Below, one piece after another: positions 22,101 to 33,349 of a stretch of DNA of 64,000 nucleotides. Below the pieces are notes generated by a model. That model was not told the origin of the DNA. It ran no database searches and was given only the letters and a program-made list of their open reading frames with translations. The DNA lies in the NCBI GenBank assembly GCA_011634665.1, contig WAEK01000011.1:947001-1011000 (forward strand), in the 5' to 3' direction. A program made the translations under genes and the position numbers. Numbering within the stretch: position 1 is the first letter of the stretch; each line of letters opens with the position of its first letter. Source of the stretch: Mortierella sp. BCC40632. Its lineage: Eukaryota > Mortierellomycota > Mortierellomycetes > Mortierellales > Mortierellaceae.

Positions 22101-23910
22101 CCATGACACCGAGCTCCTCGCTGCAATCGAAGGCTTGGAGCACTTCCGCCACTTCTTCGCCTATTCACCCTTCCCTGCAACGATCCTGACCGATCACAAG
22201 AATCTGGAGTACTTCTCTGAGAAGCGTTCTTTGAGTGATCGCCAAATCCGCTATGCCGAGCGTTTGTCCAAGTTTAACGTCCGTGTAGTGTATCGCCCTG
22301 GAGTCCTGAATGGTGCCGCAGATGCTCTTTTCCCGCATGTACCCTCCTGAAGGGGGAGGACCGCGTTCATGTCGCGCTCTTACCTAAATCAGAGACCACC
22401 CTCCAAGCGACTGCATCCATTGCCCCCATCATGGCCGATGATGAGGAAATAGAGCTGGCCAATGACGGAGAAGAACCCGACCGAGCCCCAGCGGACATCA
22501 CTGATCGCCTCAAGAATTCCTATCAGGATTATGAGGACTTCCAAGAAATTATCGAAGGCGTCCAGCAAGATCCAGAGGCATACACAGAATGGTCCTATGA
22601 CAACGGCCTCCTGTTCTATGATGGCAAAATAGCCGTACCAGATGATGAAGAGATTCAGAGGGATATTCTGACCGAATGCCATGACAGGCCCAATGCAGGA
22701 CACTTTGGCATGTACAAGACTCATGAGCTAGTCAGCCGTACCTATTATTGGCCAACCATGAGGATGTTTGTCAAGAGATTTGTGAGCACCTGTGACATCT
22801 GCCAGCGCAACAAGAAGTCCCGTCATAAACCTTACGGCCTCTATGTCCCAGTCCCTGCCCCCGAAGTACCATGGTCTTCTATCTCTGTGGACTTCATTAC
22901 CCAGCTTCCTTTGTCAAAGGGGTTCACAGCAATCCTGGTCGCTGTTGATCGCCTAACCAAGATGGCGCATTTTGTCCCTACTACAAGTAATGTGGATGCT
23001 GACTCCCTCGCCACCCTCTTTTTGAACAATGTCGTGTCCAGCCATAGTCTACCTGACGACATCTTGACAGACCGAGGAACAGTCTTCACTGCCGAGTACA
23101 CACGTCACTTCCTTAGCGCCCTTAGGATTAATCAAAACACGACAACAGCATACCACCAACAGGCTAACGGACAAGCAGAACGCACCAACTCCACCCCTAG
23201 AGCAATACCTCCGTTGCTTCCTCAACTACCAGCAAGACAATTGGGCTGACTTTTTTGCCGATGGCACAGTTCTGTTACAATAATACTGTCCATTCGTCGA
23301 TCCACACGACACCCTTCTATGCGTGCCTTGGGTACCACCCTCGCTTCAATGTCAGCATCCCAAGAGTCGCAGTCAACAACCCCAGAGCCGAACACCGCCT
23401 CCAAGAATTAAAAGAGTTGCAAGAAGACCTCAAGTTCCATATTGAGTACGCCAACGAAGCCCACGAAAGAAATTACAACAACCGCACACAAGATCAACCC
23501 CCTCTCCAGGTCAATGACCAGGTGTGGTTGCTTCGAACCAACATCCAGACCAAGCGCCCCTCCTCGAAGTTGGACAATGTTAGATTGGGTCCATTGAAGA
23601 TCACAGAGGCAGTAGGCTCGCGGTCATTCCGTCTGGAGCTTCCACCAGAGTTGTCACGCCTGCATCCTGTCTTCCATGTTTCCCTCTTGGAGCCTTACCT
23701 GGAGAACGACATTGCGGGACGCATTGCTGCTCCCCCTCCTGCAATTGATGTAGATGGAGAAGTAGAATGGGAGGTTGAAGAGATTCTCGATTCAAGATGG
23801 AGATACCGCCGACTACAGTATTTGGTCAAGTGGTGGCTTGGTCACAACGAGCAGACGTGGCAGAGCGTGACCGACGTCGAAAATTGCCCCTGACCTAGTA
23901 CAAGATTTCC
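22101..23910 (+). pseudogene. Element A RNase H (end), integrase and chromodomain
   Basis: The frame resumes after B with the RNase H end (LTDHKNLEYF). Integrase follows: HHCC finger (HFGMYKTHEL...C-D-I-C-Q-R-N), then the DDE core with D in SVDFITQL, D in LTDRGTVF and E in GQAERTNST. An insertion near 23194 moves the frame. The later frame (23255-23893) carries the GPY/F-like region (RLGPLKITEAVGSRSFRLELP) and a chromodomain (VEWEVEEILDSRW). An extra C after GAAAATTGCC breaks the chromodomain tail. The polypurine tract and 3' LTR follow directly. Confidence 0.88.
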
Positions 23911-23978
23911 ATGCAAGATATCCTGACAAGCCAAGGCCACCAGATGGCGCTCTCGGAGCTCGCGCCTAGGGAGGGGAT

Positions 23979-24242
23979 TGTCATGTCCTATTAACTCTCC
24001 TCTTACTATAGGATCGCGGGCAAGTATCCTCCATCGGCAGATGGAGGAAAAAAGGTTGTGTTATACTTTCCGAAGTGCGCGAGCACTCGGAAAGGATGAA
24101 GTTTATTATTTTCGAGCAAGAACAAAAATCTAGTATAAAAGGGCGCAATAGGCGCATCCTATTTCCGTCAGTCTGCAATAAATATCTTTCCTTGCCCTTA
24201 CCTTCCTGTCTCTAAAGGAGAGTCCTGTATTTGTCCATGACA
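23979..24242 (+). repeat. 3' LTR of element A
   Basis: 264 bp, matching the 5' LTR throughout by eye. Near identity points to a recent insertion even though no target duplication is left. It abuts the 43-bp satellite without a gap. Confidence 0.95.
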
Positions 24243-25658
24243 GTCCTGCAGAACCACGGTGTTGGTTCTGGAATAACGTTTGATAGTCCAACAGAAATTT
24301 GCCTGGTATCCTTGACTAACATTTATTAGTCCAGCACAACCATGCCGTTGATTTCTGACTAGCGTTTGTTAGTCCAGCGGAACTAAGGTGTTGTTAGTGG
24401 ACTAATGTTTGTTAGTCCATCTGATGTCTGTTTGGAAATTTAGACAAACATTTGTTAGTCCAGCACAACTATGCCGTTGATTTCTGACTAACGTTTGTTA
24501 GTTCTGCAGAACCACGGTGTTGGTTCTGAACTAACGTTTGTTAGTCCTGCAGAACCACGGTGTTGGTTCTGGACTAACGTTTGATAGTCCAACAGAAATT
24601 TGCCTGGTATCCTTGACTAACATTTATTAGTCCAGCACAACCATGCCGTTGATTTCTGACTAGCGTTTGTTAGTCCAGCGGAACTAAGGTTCCAATATGT
24701 TGTTTGTTGTTAGTGGACTAATGTTTGTTAGTCCATCTGATGTCTGTTTGGAAATTTAGACAAACATTTGTTAGTCCAGCACAACTATGCCGTTGATTCC
24801 TGACTAACGTTTGATAGTCCTGCGGAACTATGGTGTTGGTTGTGGACTAACGTTTGATAGTCCAACAGAAATTTGCCTGGAATCCTTGACTAACATTTAT
24901 TAGTCCAGCACAACTATGCCGTTGATTTCTGACTAGCGTTTGTTAGTCCAGCGGAACTAAGGTGTTGTTAGTGGACTAACGTTTGTTAGTTCATCTGATG
25001 TCTGCTTGGAAATTTAGACAAACATTTGTTAGTCCAGCACAACTATGCCGTTGATTTCTGACTAACGTTTGTTAGTTCTGCAGAACCACGGTGTTGGTTC
25101 TGGACTAACGTTTGTTAGTCCTGCAGAACCACGGTGTTGGTTCTGGACTAACGTTTGTTAGTCCTGCAGAACCACGGTGTTAGTTCTGGACTAACGTTTG
25201 ATAGTCCAACAGAAATTTGCCTGGTTGCCTTGACTAACATTTATTAGTCCAGCACAACCATGCCGTTGATTTCTGACTAGCGTTTGTTAGTCCAGCGGAA
25301 CTAAGGTGTTTTTAGTGGACTAACGTTTGTTAGTCCATCTGATGTCTGCTTGGAAATTTAGACAAACATTTGTTAGTGCAGCACAACTATGCCGTTGATT
25401 CCTGACTAACGTTTGATAGTCCTGCGGAACTATGGTGTTGGTTGTGGACTAACGTTTGATAGTCCAACAGAAATTTGCCTGGTATCCTTGACTAACATTT
25501 ATTAGTCTAGCACAACCATGCCGTTGATTTCTGACTAGCGTTTGTTAGTCCATCTGATGTCTGCTTGGAAATTTAGACAAACATTTGTTAGTCCAGCACA
25601 ACTATGCCGTTGATTTCTGACTAACGTTTGTTAGTTCTGCCGAACCACGGTGTTGGTT
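24243..25658. repeat. Satellite of 43-bp monomers in a higher-order pattern
   Basis: About 33 tandem monomers, nearly all exactly 43 bp, of seven recognisable types (beginning ctgcagaacc, caacagaaat, cagcacaacc, cagcggaact, catctgatgt, cagcacaact, ctgcggaact). They recur in the same order, giving higher-order units of six to nine monomers. Each monomer ends in a hairpin block GACTAAC-GTTT-GTTAGTC or a slight variant; the rest varies between types. One monomer near 24690 carries a ~15-bp insertion. No coding potential. Confidence 0.92.
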
Positions 25659-27214
25659 ACTGCCCACCACATTAGCCCCAGATTTCGATCTCTCATTTTG
25701 GACATTTGCCAGGCCTTGGCCTATCGTTTTTTTTTTCTAATTCTTTCAAATTCCACGCCAACAGTGAGTAGCCAAAGTCTCAGACTCGTGAAGCAAACCT
25801 ATCATTTTTGGCAGATGCCTAACGGTTCCCGATTGAGCCTTTAGATTTTTCTCCATCGAGGACAGAGACTCGACCGCGGACCAAGGTAAGGGGCTAGAGG
25901 AAAGGCTGGCTTACATTTGAAAACCTCTATCCCATGAATGAGAAGTCAAGGAGAGCACTTGCGCCATTCTTTAACTTGGAGAGGAATGGCCGGGCCTGAA
26001 GTCAACAACAGCCACTGCCCACCACATTAGCCCCAGATTTCGATCTCTCATTTTGGACATTTGCCAGGCCTTGGCCTATCGTTTTTTTTTCTAATTCTTT
26101 TCAAATTCCACGCCAACAGTGAGTAGCCAAAGTCTCAGACTCGTGAAGCAAACCTATCATTTTTGGCAGATGCCTAACGGTTCCCGATTGAGCCTTTAGA
26201 TTTTTCTCCTTCGAGGACAGAGACTCGACCGCAGACCAAGATAGGGGCCCAGGGCAAGAGCTTGATTTCACCCACAAGCACTGTTTCGAGAAGTAGAAGT
26301 CGCGGAGTAAACCTCATGCCATCCTTTTACGTGGAGAGGAATGACCAGGGCAGAAGTCAACAACAGCCACTGCCCACCACATTAGCCCCAGATTTCGATC
26401 TCTCATTTTGGACATTTGCCAGGCCTTGGCCTATCGTTTTTTTTTTCTAATTCTTTCAAATTCCACGCCAACAGTGAGTAGCCAAAGTCTCAGACTCGTG
26501 AAGCAAACCTATCATTTTTGGCAGATGCCTAACGGTTCCCGATTGAGCCTTTAGATTTTTCTCCTTCGAGGACAGAGACTCGACCGCAGACCAAGATAGG
26601 GGCCCAGGGCAAGAGCTTGATTTCACCCACAAGCACTGTTTCGAGAAGTAGAAGTCGCGGAGTAAAAACCTCATGCCATCCTTTTTACGTGGAGAGGAAT
26701 GACCAGGGCAGAAGTCAACAACAGCCACTGCCCACCACATTAGCCCCAGATTTCGATCTCTCATTTTGGACATTTGCCAGGCCTTGGCCTATTTTTTTTT
26801 TTTTTTTCTAATTTTTTTCAAATTCCACGCCAACAGTGAGTAGCCAAAGTCTCAGACTCGTGAAGCAAACCTATCATTTTTGGCAGATGCCTAACGGTTC
26901 CCGATTGAGCCTTTAGATTTTTCTCCATCGAGGACAGAGACTCGACCGCGGACCAAGGTAAGGGGCTAGAGGAAAGGCTGGCTTACATTTGAAAACCTCT
27001 ATCCCATGAATGAGAAGTCAAGGAGAGCACTTGCGCCATTCTTTAACTTGGAGAGGAATGGCCGGGCCTGAAGTCAACAACAGCCACTGCCCACCACATT
27101 AGCCCCAGATTTCGATCTCTCATTTTGGACATTTGCCAGGCCTTGGCCTATCGTTTTTCTTTTCTAATTCTTTCAAATTCCACGCCAACAGTGAGTAGCC
27201 AAAGTCTCAGACTC
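25659..27214. repeat. Satellite of ~356-bp units (4.4 copies)
   Basis: Units start with ACTGCCCACCACATTAGC at 25659, 26014, 26369, 26727 and 27086 (spacing 355-359 bp). Two subtypes occur. Units 1 and 4 carry GGACCAAGGTAAGGGGC, and units 2 and 3 carry AGACCAAGATAGGGGCC and a different following ~90 bp. A T-run of variable length sits at the same place in each. The last unit is cut after 129 bp by the LTR of element C. Open frames over it are incidental. Confidence 0.93.
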
Positions 27215-27551
27215 TGTCAAGGACAGACAAGGCAGATTTTTCTATAGGGCAAGGATAATATGTATTGCAGACTGAAGTTCGATGCTATGTCTATCTAAGG
27301 GCTATTTATGTGTTTCTATCTAGGGGCAGGAGCCCAGAGAACTGGGGACCCAGGCCAGTCGGTGTGTAGGATTCTAGGCGGCGCGTCGGAGGAGGGACAA
27401 GAGGTGACTGCTGAGTGGCGCGGAGCGCGCACTCAGTATTTTTGGGACGGAGCTCATCAGAGCTCCGTCTCAATCTATTCTTTTCCTCATTCCTCATTCC
27501 TTTAGGGAATGAGGATCCTATAGACAGGTTCATTCGCCTAGGTACGTGACA
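27215..27551 (-). repeat. 3' LTR of element C
   Basis: 337 bp, plus-strand ends TGTCAAGGACAGAC...TACGTGACA. It differs from the 5' copy by one G in the TTTAGGGAATG run. Confidence 0.94.
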
Positions 27552-27561
27552 TTCCCCTCTC

Positions 27562-28083
27562 TTAGGCGCGGCCTCCAGGCGCGACAATGGGTCCGCGAGG
27601 CTTTCCGGGGTACCTTGCATGGAAGTCTTGAATTAAATCGGGACAATGCTGTACATGGTCAATCGGTTCCCACGTTTGTTCATCATGGCCTAACCATTTG
27701 ACCAGATATTGCAAACGGCCATAGCGACGCCTTGAATCTAGGGATGATCTCGACCTCATATTCGGTTTCGCCATCAATCTCCACGGGCGGAGGTGGGGGC
27801 GCTCTCCTGTCTTGTAGATCATTCTCCACATGGGGCTCTAACAAAGAGACATGGAACACAGGATGGAGACGCGACATCTCTCGTGGCAGCTCTAATCTGA
27901 ATGATCGCGAGCCTACCGCTTCAAGGATCTTGAATGGTCCTAGCCGGACGTTGTCCAACTTGGGTGAGGGCCTCTTGGTACGAATATTGGTACGTAAGAG
28001 CCAAACCTTGTCACCTTGTTCATAATGGGGCTGTTCTTGATTGCGACTATTGACACTACGTTCATGGGCCTCGTGGGCGTACC
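27562..28083 (-). pseudogene. Element C integrase end and chromodomain
   Basis: Minus-strand frames encode the integrase C-terminal region (VWLLRTNIRTKRPSPKLDN, VGSRSFRLELP), parallel to element A, then a chromodomain ending in QYLVKWLGHDEQTWEP and a short tail. A frameshift near 27740 separates the two. The upstream part of the gene continues beyond nested B' at 33350. Confidence 0.85.
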
Positions 28084-31000
28084 TGTAACAAGGCAAGAGG
28101 AATAGGGAAGGAGAAGAACAAGGACAGGGACTAGGACAAAGGCTAGGGACAAGAAGTGAGTTACTAACTGACGTTTATTGAGAAAGAAAGAGAGGAAATA
28201 AATACTAGAGAAGATATGTAGAAAAAGGGGTGAACCCTTTCCATGGAGCGCGGCAATGGGGGAAGAAAATTCGTGTCCGTCCGTACAGATCGAAACATTC
28301 CAGCAAGGACATTCTCAAAGAGACGCACCAAGGTAGCATACTCTTTGACACTCCCCCTCTTAAAAGAGGTCCTTCTCCTTGAGAGTATCTCGGTAATCTT
28401 GAATAACATCCTGTGCGTTCTCGAGGTCTTCGAGCGTCTGCCAAGTGCTATCTTTTACCGGGAAACCAACCCATTTGACTAGGAATTTAATTAGACCTTC
28501 CTTTTGTCTTCTTGTGCTTGACGATTCGCTCCACCTCATAGGGCTGTTCATAGTACTCATCGCTATCGTCAATGAGAGGTTCCTTGTCAGGCCTCAGCTC
28601 TTCATTATCCGCAAACTCGTCACTCCTACGAGTAGTAGCCCTGAGCTTGGAGACGTGGAACACAGGATGCAGTCGACTTCTAGGAGGTAACTGCAACTTG
28701 TAGTTCAAGGGACTTGGTTGAGCAATAATTTTGTAAGGTCCTAGGAATGGTCTCCTCAGTTTGTTGACCTTCTTTGTCGCATTTTCCGTGGCGGTTTTGA
28801 TATCGGTTGCGTCGATATAGACAAGATCGTCTATTTCAAATATGGCCTCGCGTCTGTGGGCATCGTACTGGTCAGAGTACTTTTTGTGACTGTCTTGGAT
28901 AGCGTCATAAACAATTCGGAATCTCGCTTGGTGTTTCTCCATCTCTTCTTTCACATTAGGTTGTTTGACCACATGAGCTTTTTTCCGTCAAGAGTGTCGC
29001 TGGTGTTAACGGTACGTGTCCATACATCACTTCGAATGGGCTAAGTCCTGTAGCGGATGACTTGGCAGGAATTATGCGCAGACTCGGCATGGATGAGGGA
29101 ATTCGTCCCAATCATCGTGAGCCTCATTCGTGTATAAGCGCAGATACTGTTCCAAGGACTGGATGATTCGCTCTGCTTGTCCGTTTGATTGTTGATGTCT
29201 AGCGGTTGACATGTCTCAGACTCGTTCCAAGATGCTCGAAAAGGCTCTTCCAGAATGTACTGGTGAATCTGGTGTCTCGGTCCGACACGATTGACTTGGG
29301 AACTCCATAATGTCGGAACACTTGCTGGAAAAATATGTTGGCAACATCCTTGGCGGTGCAACTGGTTTTTTGGTGGCGACAAACACAGCGGCTTTACTAA
29401 ACCTGTCCACAAATACTACTATTGCATCATGTCCTGCTTTCGTTTTAGGTAGATGTGTCACCAGGTCCATTGCAATGTGCGTCCAAGGTTTCTCTGGAAT
29501 GGGTAATGGCTGCAATAGCCCCAGTTCTTTTGTCGTTCTGTGCTTGCTAAGTCGACACTCGTGGCACGAGCTAACATAATTTTTGACGGATTGCCACATG
29601 CCCGGCCAATAGTATCCTTCAGATAGCCGGACGGACGTATGTCTTGTCAACACCAAGGTGTCCTGCTAACGACGAGTCATGGATTTCCTTCATGATCGTA
29701 GACTTTTCCTCTGGTAGGTTGGGTACACATAATCGCATGTCTTTCTTAAGGTAGAGGAGGTTGTCATGGAGCGTGAACTCGTACGGGTTATTCTTTCTTG
29801 AACTGAACTCTAACTCGTTTCAACCAATCGCCAAAATCTTCATCCTCCTCGTAGGCCTCTCTGCAAGCTTCCAAGATTGTGGATCCGATTACTGGTTTTG
29901 ACTCCATACTGGCTGCATCTTGGTAGTCCGGCCTTCTTGAAAGAGCATCAGGTACAACATTGAGTGGTCCTTTTTTTTTGTATCGTATCACAAAATTATA
30001 CTCTGCTAGTTTTTCCATCCAGCGAATTTGGCGAGGACTGAGCGTGTTCTTTGTATCCAGATATTTTAGTGATTCATGATCGGTGAAAACAATAAAAAGG
30101 GCTCGGCTGTCGAATGCAGATATACTCGCCATTTTTGGAGTGCATGGACGGCGGCAAGTTGTTCTTTTTTTCATGGATTGGGTAATTAATCTCTGCAGCG
30201 GACAGTTTCCTTGATTCGAACGCGACTGGTCGACCGTTCTGCATTAACGCTGCACCAATAGCATATTTCGAGGAGTCGACATGGACTTCAACAGGGAGTT
30301 CGGGATTGAAGACAGCCAGGACTGGGGCGTTCATAATTGCCTTTTTCAATTTTTGAACGCACGTTTTTGTTCTTTCAACCATCGGAAGGTCACATCTTTT
30401 TTCAGTAGTTCAGTGGGGGGAGCGGCAATCTTGGCGAGCTTGTGAATGAAGCGTCGGTAGTAGTTGACAAGTCCTAGAAACGATTGGATATCTAGGACAC
30501 AGCGCAAGGCTGGCCACTCGGCTATTGCCTGGACTTTGGAGGGGTCGACCGATACGCCCTTGCTGGACACGATGTGTCCTAGGAAGCCAACTTCGCTCTT
30601 GGCAAATTCGCACTTGGACAGCTTGGCATACAGTCGATGTTCTCGTAATTTGCGCAAGATAATTTCCAAATGAACTAAATGTTGTTCCATGTTCTTGCTG
30701 AATATCAATAGATCGTCGAGGTATATGATCACACAACCATCCAGTTCGGTTCGGTTCGGAAAACTTCGTTCATTAATGTCATGAAGGTGGCAGGAGCATT
30801 GGTCAATCCGAATGGCAGCACAAGGAACTCATATAGGCCGTATCTTGTGCGAAAAGCGGTCTTGTGTACGTCGTTTTCGTGAATTCGAACTTGGTGATAA
30901 CCTGTTCGTAAATCCATTTTGCTAAACACTTCTGCGCCGTTCAGTCGATCAAGCAACTCATCAATTCTTGGTAACGGATAAGTATTCCTGATTGTTTGTT

Positions 31001-33349
31001 TGTTCAATGCTCTGTAGTCAATGCACATTCTCAAGTCGCCTTCTTTTTTCCGCACAAACAATACAGGAGCACCGTAAGGGGATTGACTAGGTCTAATGAA
31101 CCCGTGTCGTAGCAGGTCATCAATTTGTTTTTTGAGCTCGTCCATTTCGGCCAAGGAAAGTTGATAGGTAGGCCTAGAGGGCGGCGTCGATCCAGGAATC
31201 AGGTCAATGTGATGGTCTACTGACCGCTCAGGAGGTAGTTCTTTCGGGAGTTCCTCTGGAAATACATCGCTGTATTTTTCTAGGAGAACTTCTACCTCCG
31301 GTGGCTGACTTTCGCTTTTCTTGTTATCCTCCTCGTTCGATCGCACAATGCACAAGTAGGCTTGGTGTTTTCCAAGGGAACGTTTGAATTGCATTGCGGA
31401 CAATACTGGTTGGTGTGTCGGTCGGGTGTATCCTTGGATTACAATGTCAGGTTCGACTCGGATGACGTGGTTGGCAAGGTCTAATATTGGTTGCGGTTTA
31501 CTATGTGCCAGCCAACGTTTGCCCAGGATTGCTTCGAATTTCATGTCGACAACATTGAATTGGATTACTGGGCAAAAAATTGTCGGCAAGTCGGAGTCGG
31601 ATGTGGCAATATTGGGTACAAGTGTGTTGGTTGGCCATTGCCAAACGCAACTGTTGTTGGATTTCGCTTTTTGACGTTGCGATATGAAGGCGCTTGACTA
31701 CCTCGTAATTAATGTAACTTGCGGATGCGCCGCTATCTACCATAATGTCGATAGTATGATCCTTGAAACGACCGGCCACATACATGAGAGGTTCGTCTTC
31801 GATTTCTTCTGGTAATTCAGGGTTAACTTCCTGACTGTTGGAATCTGGACATGGACTAGCAGAAAACTTATTCTGGGGACTGGGAGTGAAGGTTGAGTCG
31901 TCTGACTCACTACTGGATTCACGGGACACGGCACTACATTCTGCACTTGCAGGGAACTCGGGGCCAAGGCTACTATTGGTATCTTGAACAGGCAGCGGCT
32001 CACGTGAACCGACGACATTTAACGGGGTTGGACTGGGAATGGCACTCGCTGAGAACCGGAAACCAACTTTGGTCTCGGAACTGGGATCAATTGTTAACCC
32101 ACTTGGATCGACAATTTTAGGCTGGGAGGAGATACGAAGCTCACTTGAGCTGGAGGGACATGATTCTGATTGTTTAGAAATGTCACTCGACGTTTCTGGA
32201 CAATTTGTGGGTTTAGGGAACACTCCTTCTGGACAATCACCAATAACATTTACGACCGTAGTCCCATATAAAGATCCAGAATTCTTTATTGGGACGGGGC
32301 TTTTTCCCGACGCATTCTTTTTCTTTTGCCTCACAGTTCTTGGCTTGATGGCCAGGTTGGTGACAATAGAAGCATGCACGATTTTTCCAGTCCGCTTGTT
32401 TTGAGGACTCATCTTGTGCATGTTCATAGCGTCTAGCTCCATCGGTTCTGCTTGGCTATTCGAGGACTCAGGCCTTGCTGGTTCATGTTTGGGTTGTGGT
32501 TCCCAAGAATGTTGCTTCCCACGTTGGTACACTCGGTCGAGGCTCTCAGACACTTGAACAATCGTGTACAGGTCTTGTCGAAGGCTTGGATTACCGGCGA
32601 AATGTTCTTGAAGTCTTTGTCTTAGGGCAAGCCCTTGGAGGAAGACCTGGATCGCTTCTGCCTCACTCATGTCAGTGAGGACAGAGCGTAGGGGTTTCGA
32701 ACTCATTGATGTAATCCGTGACAGACCCTTTCTGTTTTAGGTTGTACAATTTGCTACGAGCGAACAATTTGGTGTTGGGGCTCGAGTAGCGTTTTTCCAA
32801 CGCAGCCTTGAAACTGATCCAATCGTTATCATTGAGGACAGCTGGAAACGTAAGGGTCCGGACCCAGTTGCGCGCGTTGCCTTGGAGAAGAAGACGGCAC
32901 CCTTGGATCCGTTGACTCGCGTTGAGACTGAGAGCATCGCTATACTCTTCAATATCCTTGATCCAGTTGGAAACGTTTTCGTTTGGAAGGCCTTTGAATT
33001 CATGGAGATGGACATTTTTAACAAAGGTATCGAAGTGGTTAGGCATAATGGAGGTGGTGGAAGGGAACTTCCTTTGCTACCATGTAACAAGGCAAGAGGA
33101 ATAGGGAAGGAGAAGAACAAGGACAGGGACTAGGACAAAGGCTAGGGACAAGAAGTGAGTTACTAACTGACGTTTATTGAGAAAGAAAGAGAGGAAATAA
33201 ATACTAGAGAAGATATGTAGAAAAAGGGGTGAACCCTTTCCATGGAGCGCGGCAATGGGGGAAGAAAATTCGTGTCCGTCCGTACAGATCGAAACATTCC
33301 AGCAAGGACATTCTCAAAGAGACGCACCAAGGTAGCATACTCTTTGACA
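28084..33349 (-). mobile_element. Ty3/chromovirus element B' nested in element C
   Basis: 5266-bp second copy of element B, with two 267-bp LTRs (28084-28350 and 33083-33349) and the duplication GTACC on each side (28079-28083 and 33350-33354). Removing it with one duplication restores C's integrase text HIG-YAHEAHE. The primer site TGGTAGCAAAGG is at 33071-33082 (minus). Confidence 0.95.
28351..33046 (-). pseudogene. Element B' gag and pol, broken by small insertions
   Basis: Gag starts at 33046 and is open through a capsid domain before a frame change near 32690. The next frame (31501-32706) spans the gag end, a Ser/Pro-rich linker and protease D-S-G-A. RT frames (30729-31589 and 30346-30732, YLDD), RNase H pieces (30074-30382, 29788-30174), integrase (29216-29656) and chromodomain (28360-28972) follow. 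The breaks are mostly added bases in runs or duplicated 4-5-mers, e.g. an extra TTCGG near 30747 and GACG near 29630, at positions where B is open. Confidence 0.88.

Larger units (their letters stand above)
13653..24242 (+). mobile_element. Ty3/chromovirus element A (host of nested element B)
   Basis: Two 264-bp LTRs with TG...CA ends bracket, in order, gag, protease, reverse transcriptase, RNase H, integrase and chromodomain, the Ty3 (Metaviridae) order. A polypurine tract (AGGGAGGGGA, 23968-23977) directly precedes the 3' LTR. Without nested B it is about 5.3 kb. Flanking 5-mers differ (CTTCC left, GTCCT right), so there is no target duplication; one side may have been replaced by recombination. 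Several frameshifts break pol. Its closest relative in the window is element C. Confidence 0.93.

Noticed and set aside
24243..25658. Regular short repeats that could be taken for a CRISPR array
   Set aside because: Monomers are contiguous, all parts are shared between types, there are no unique spacers, and the genome is eukaryotic.
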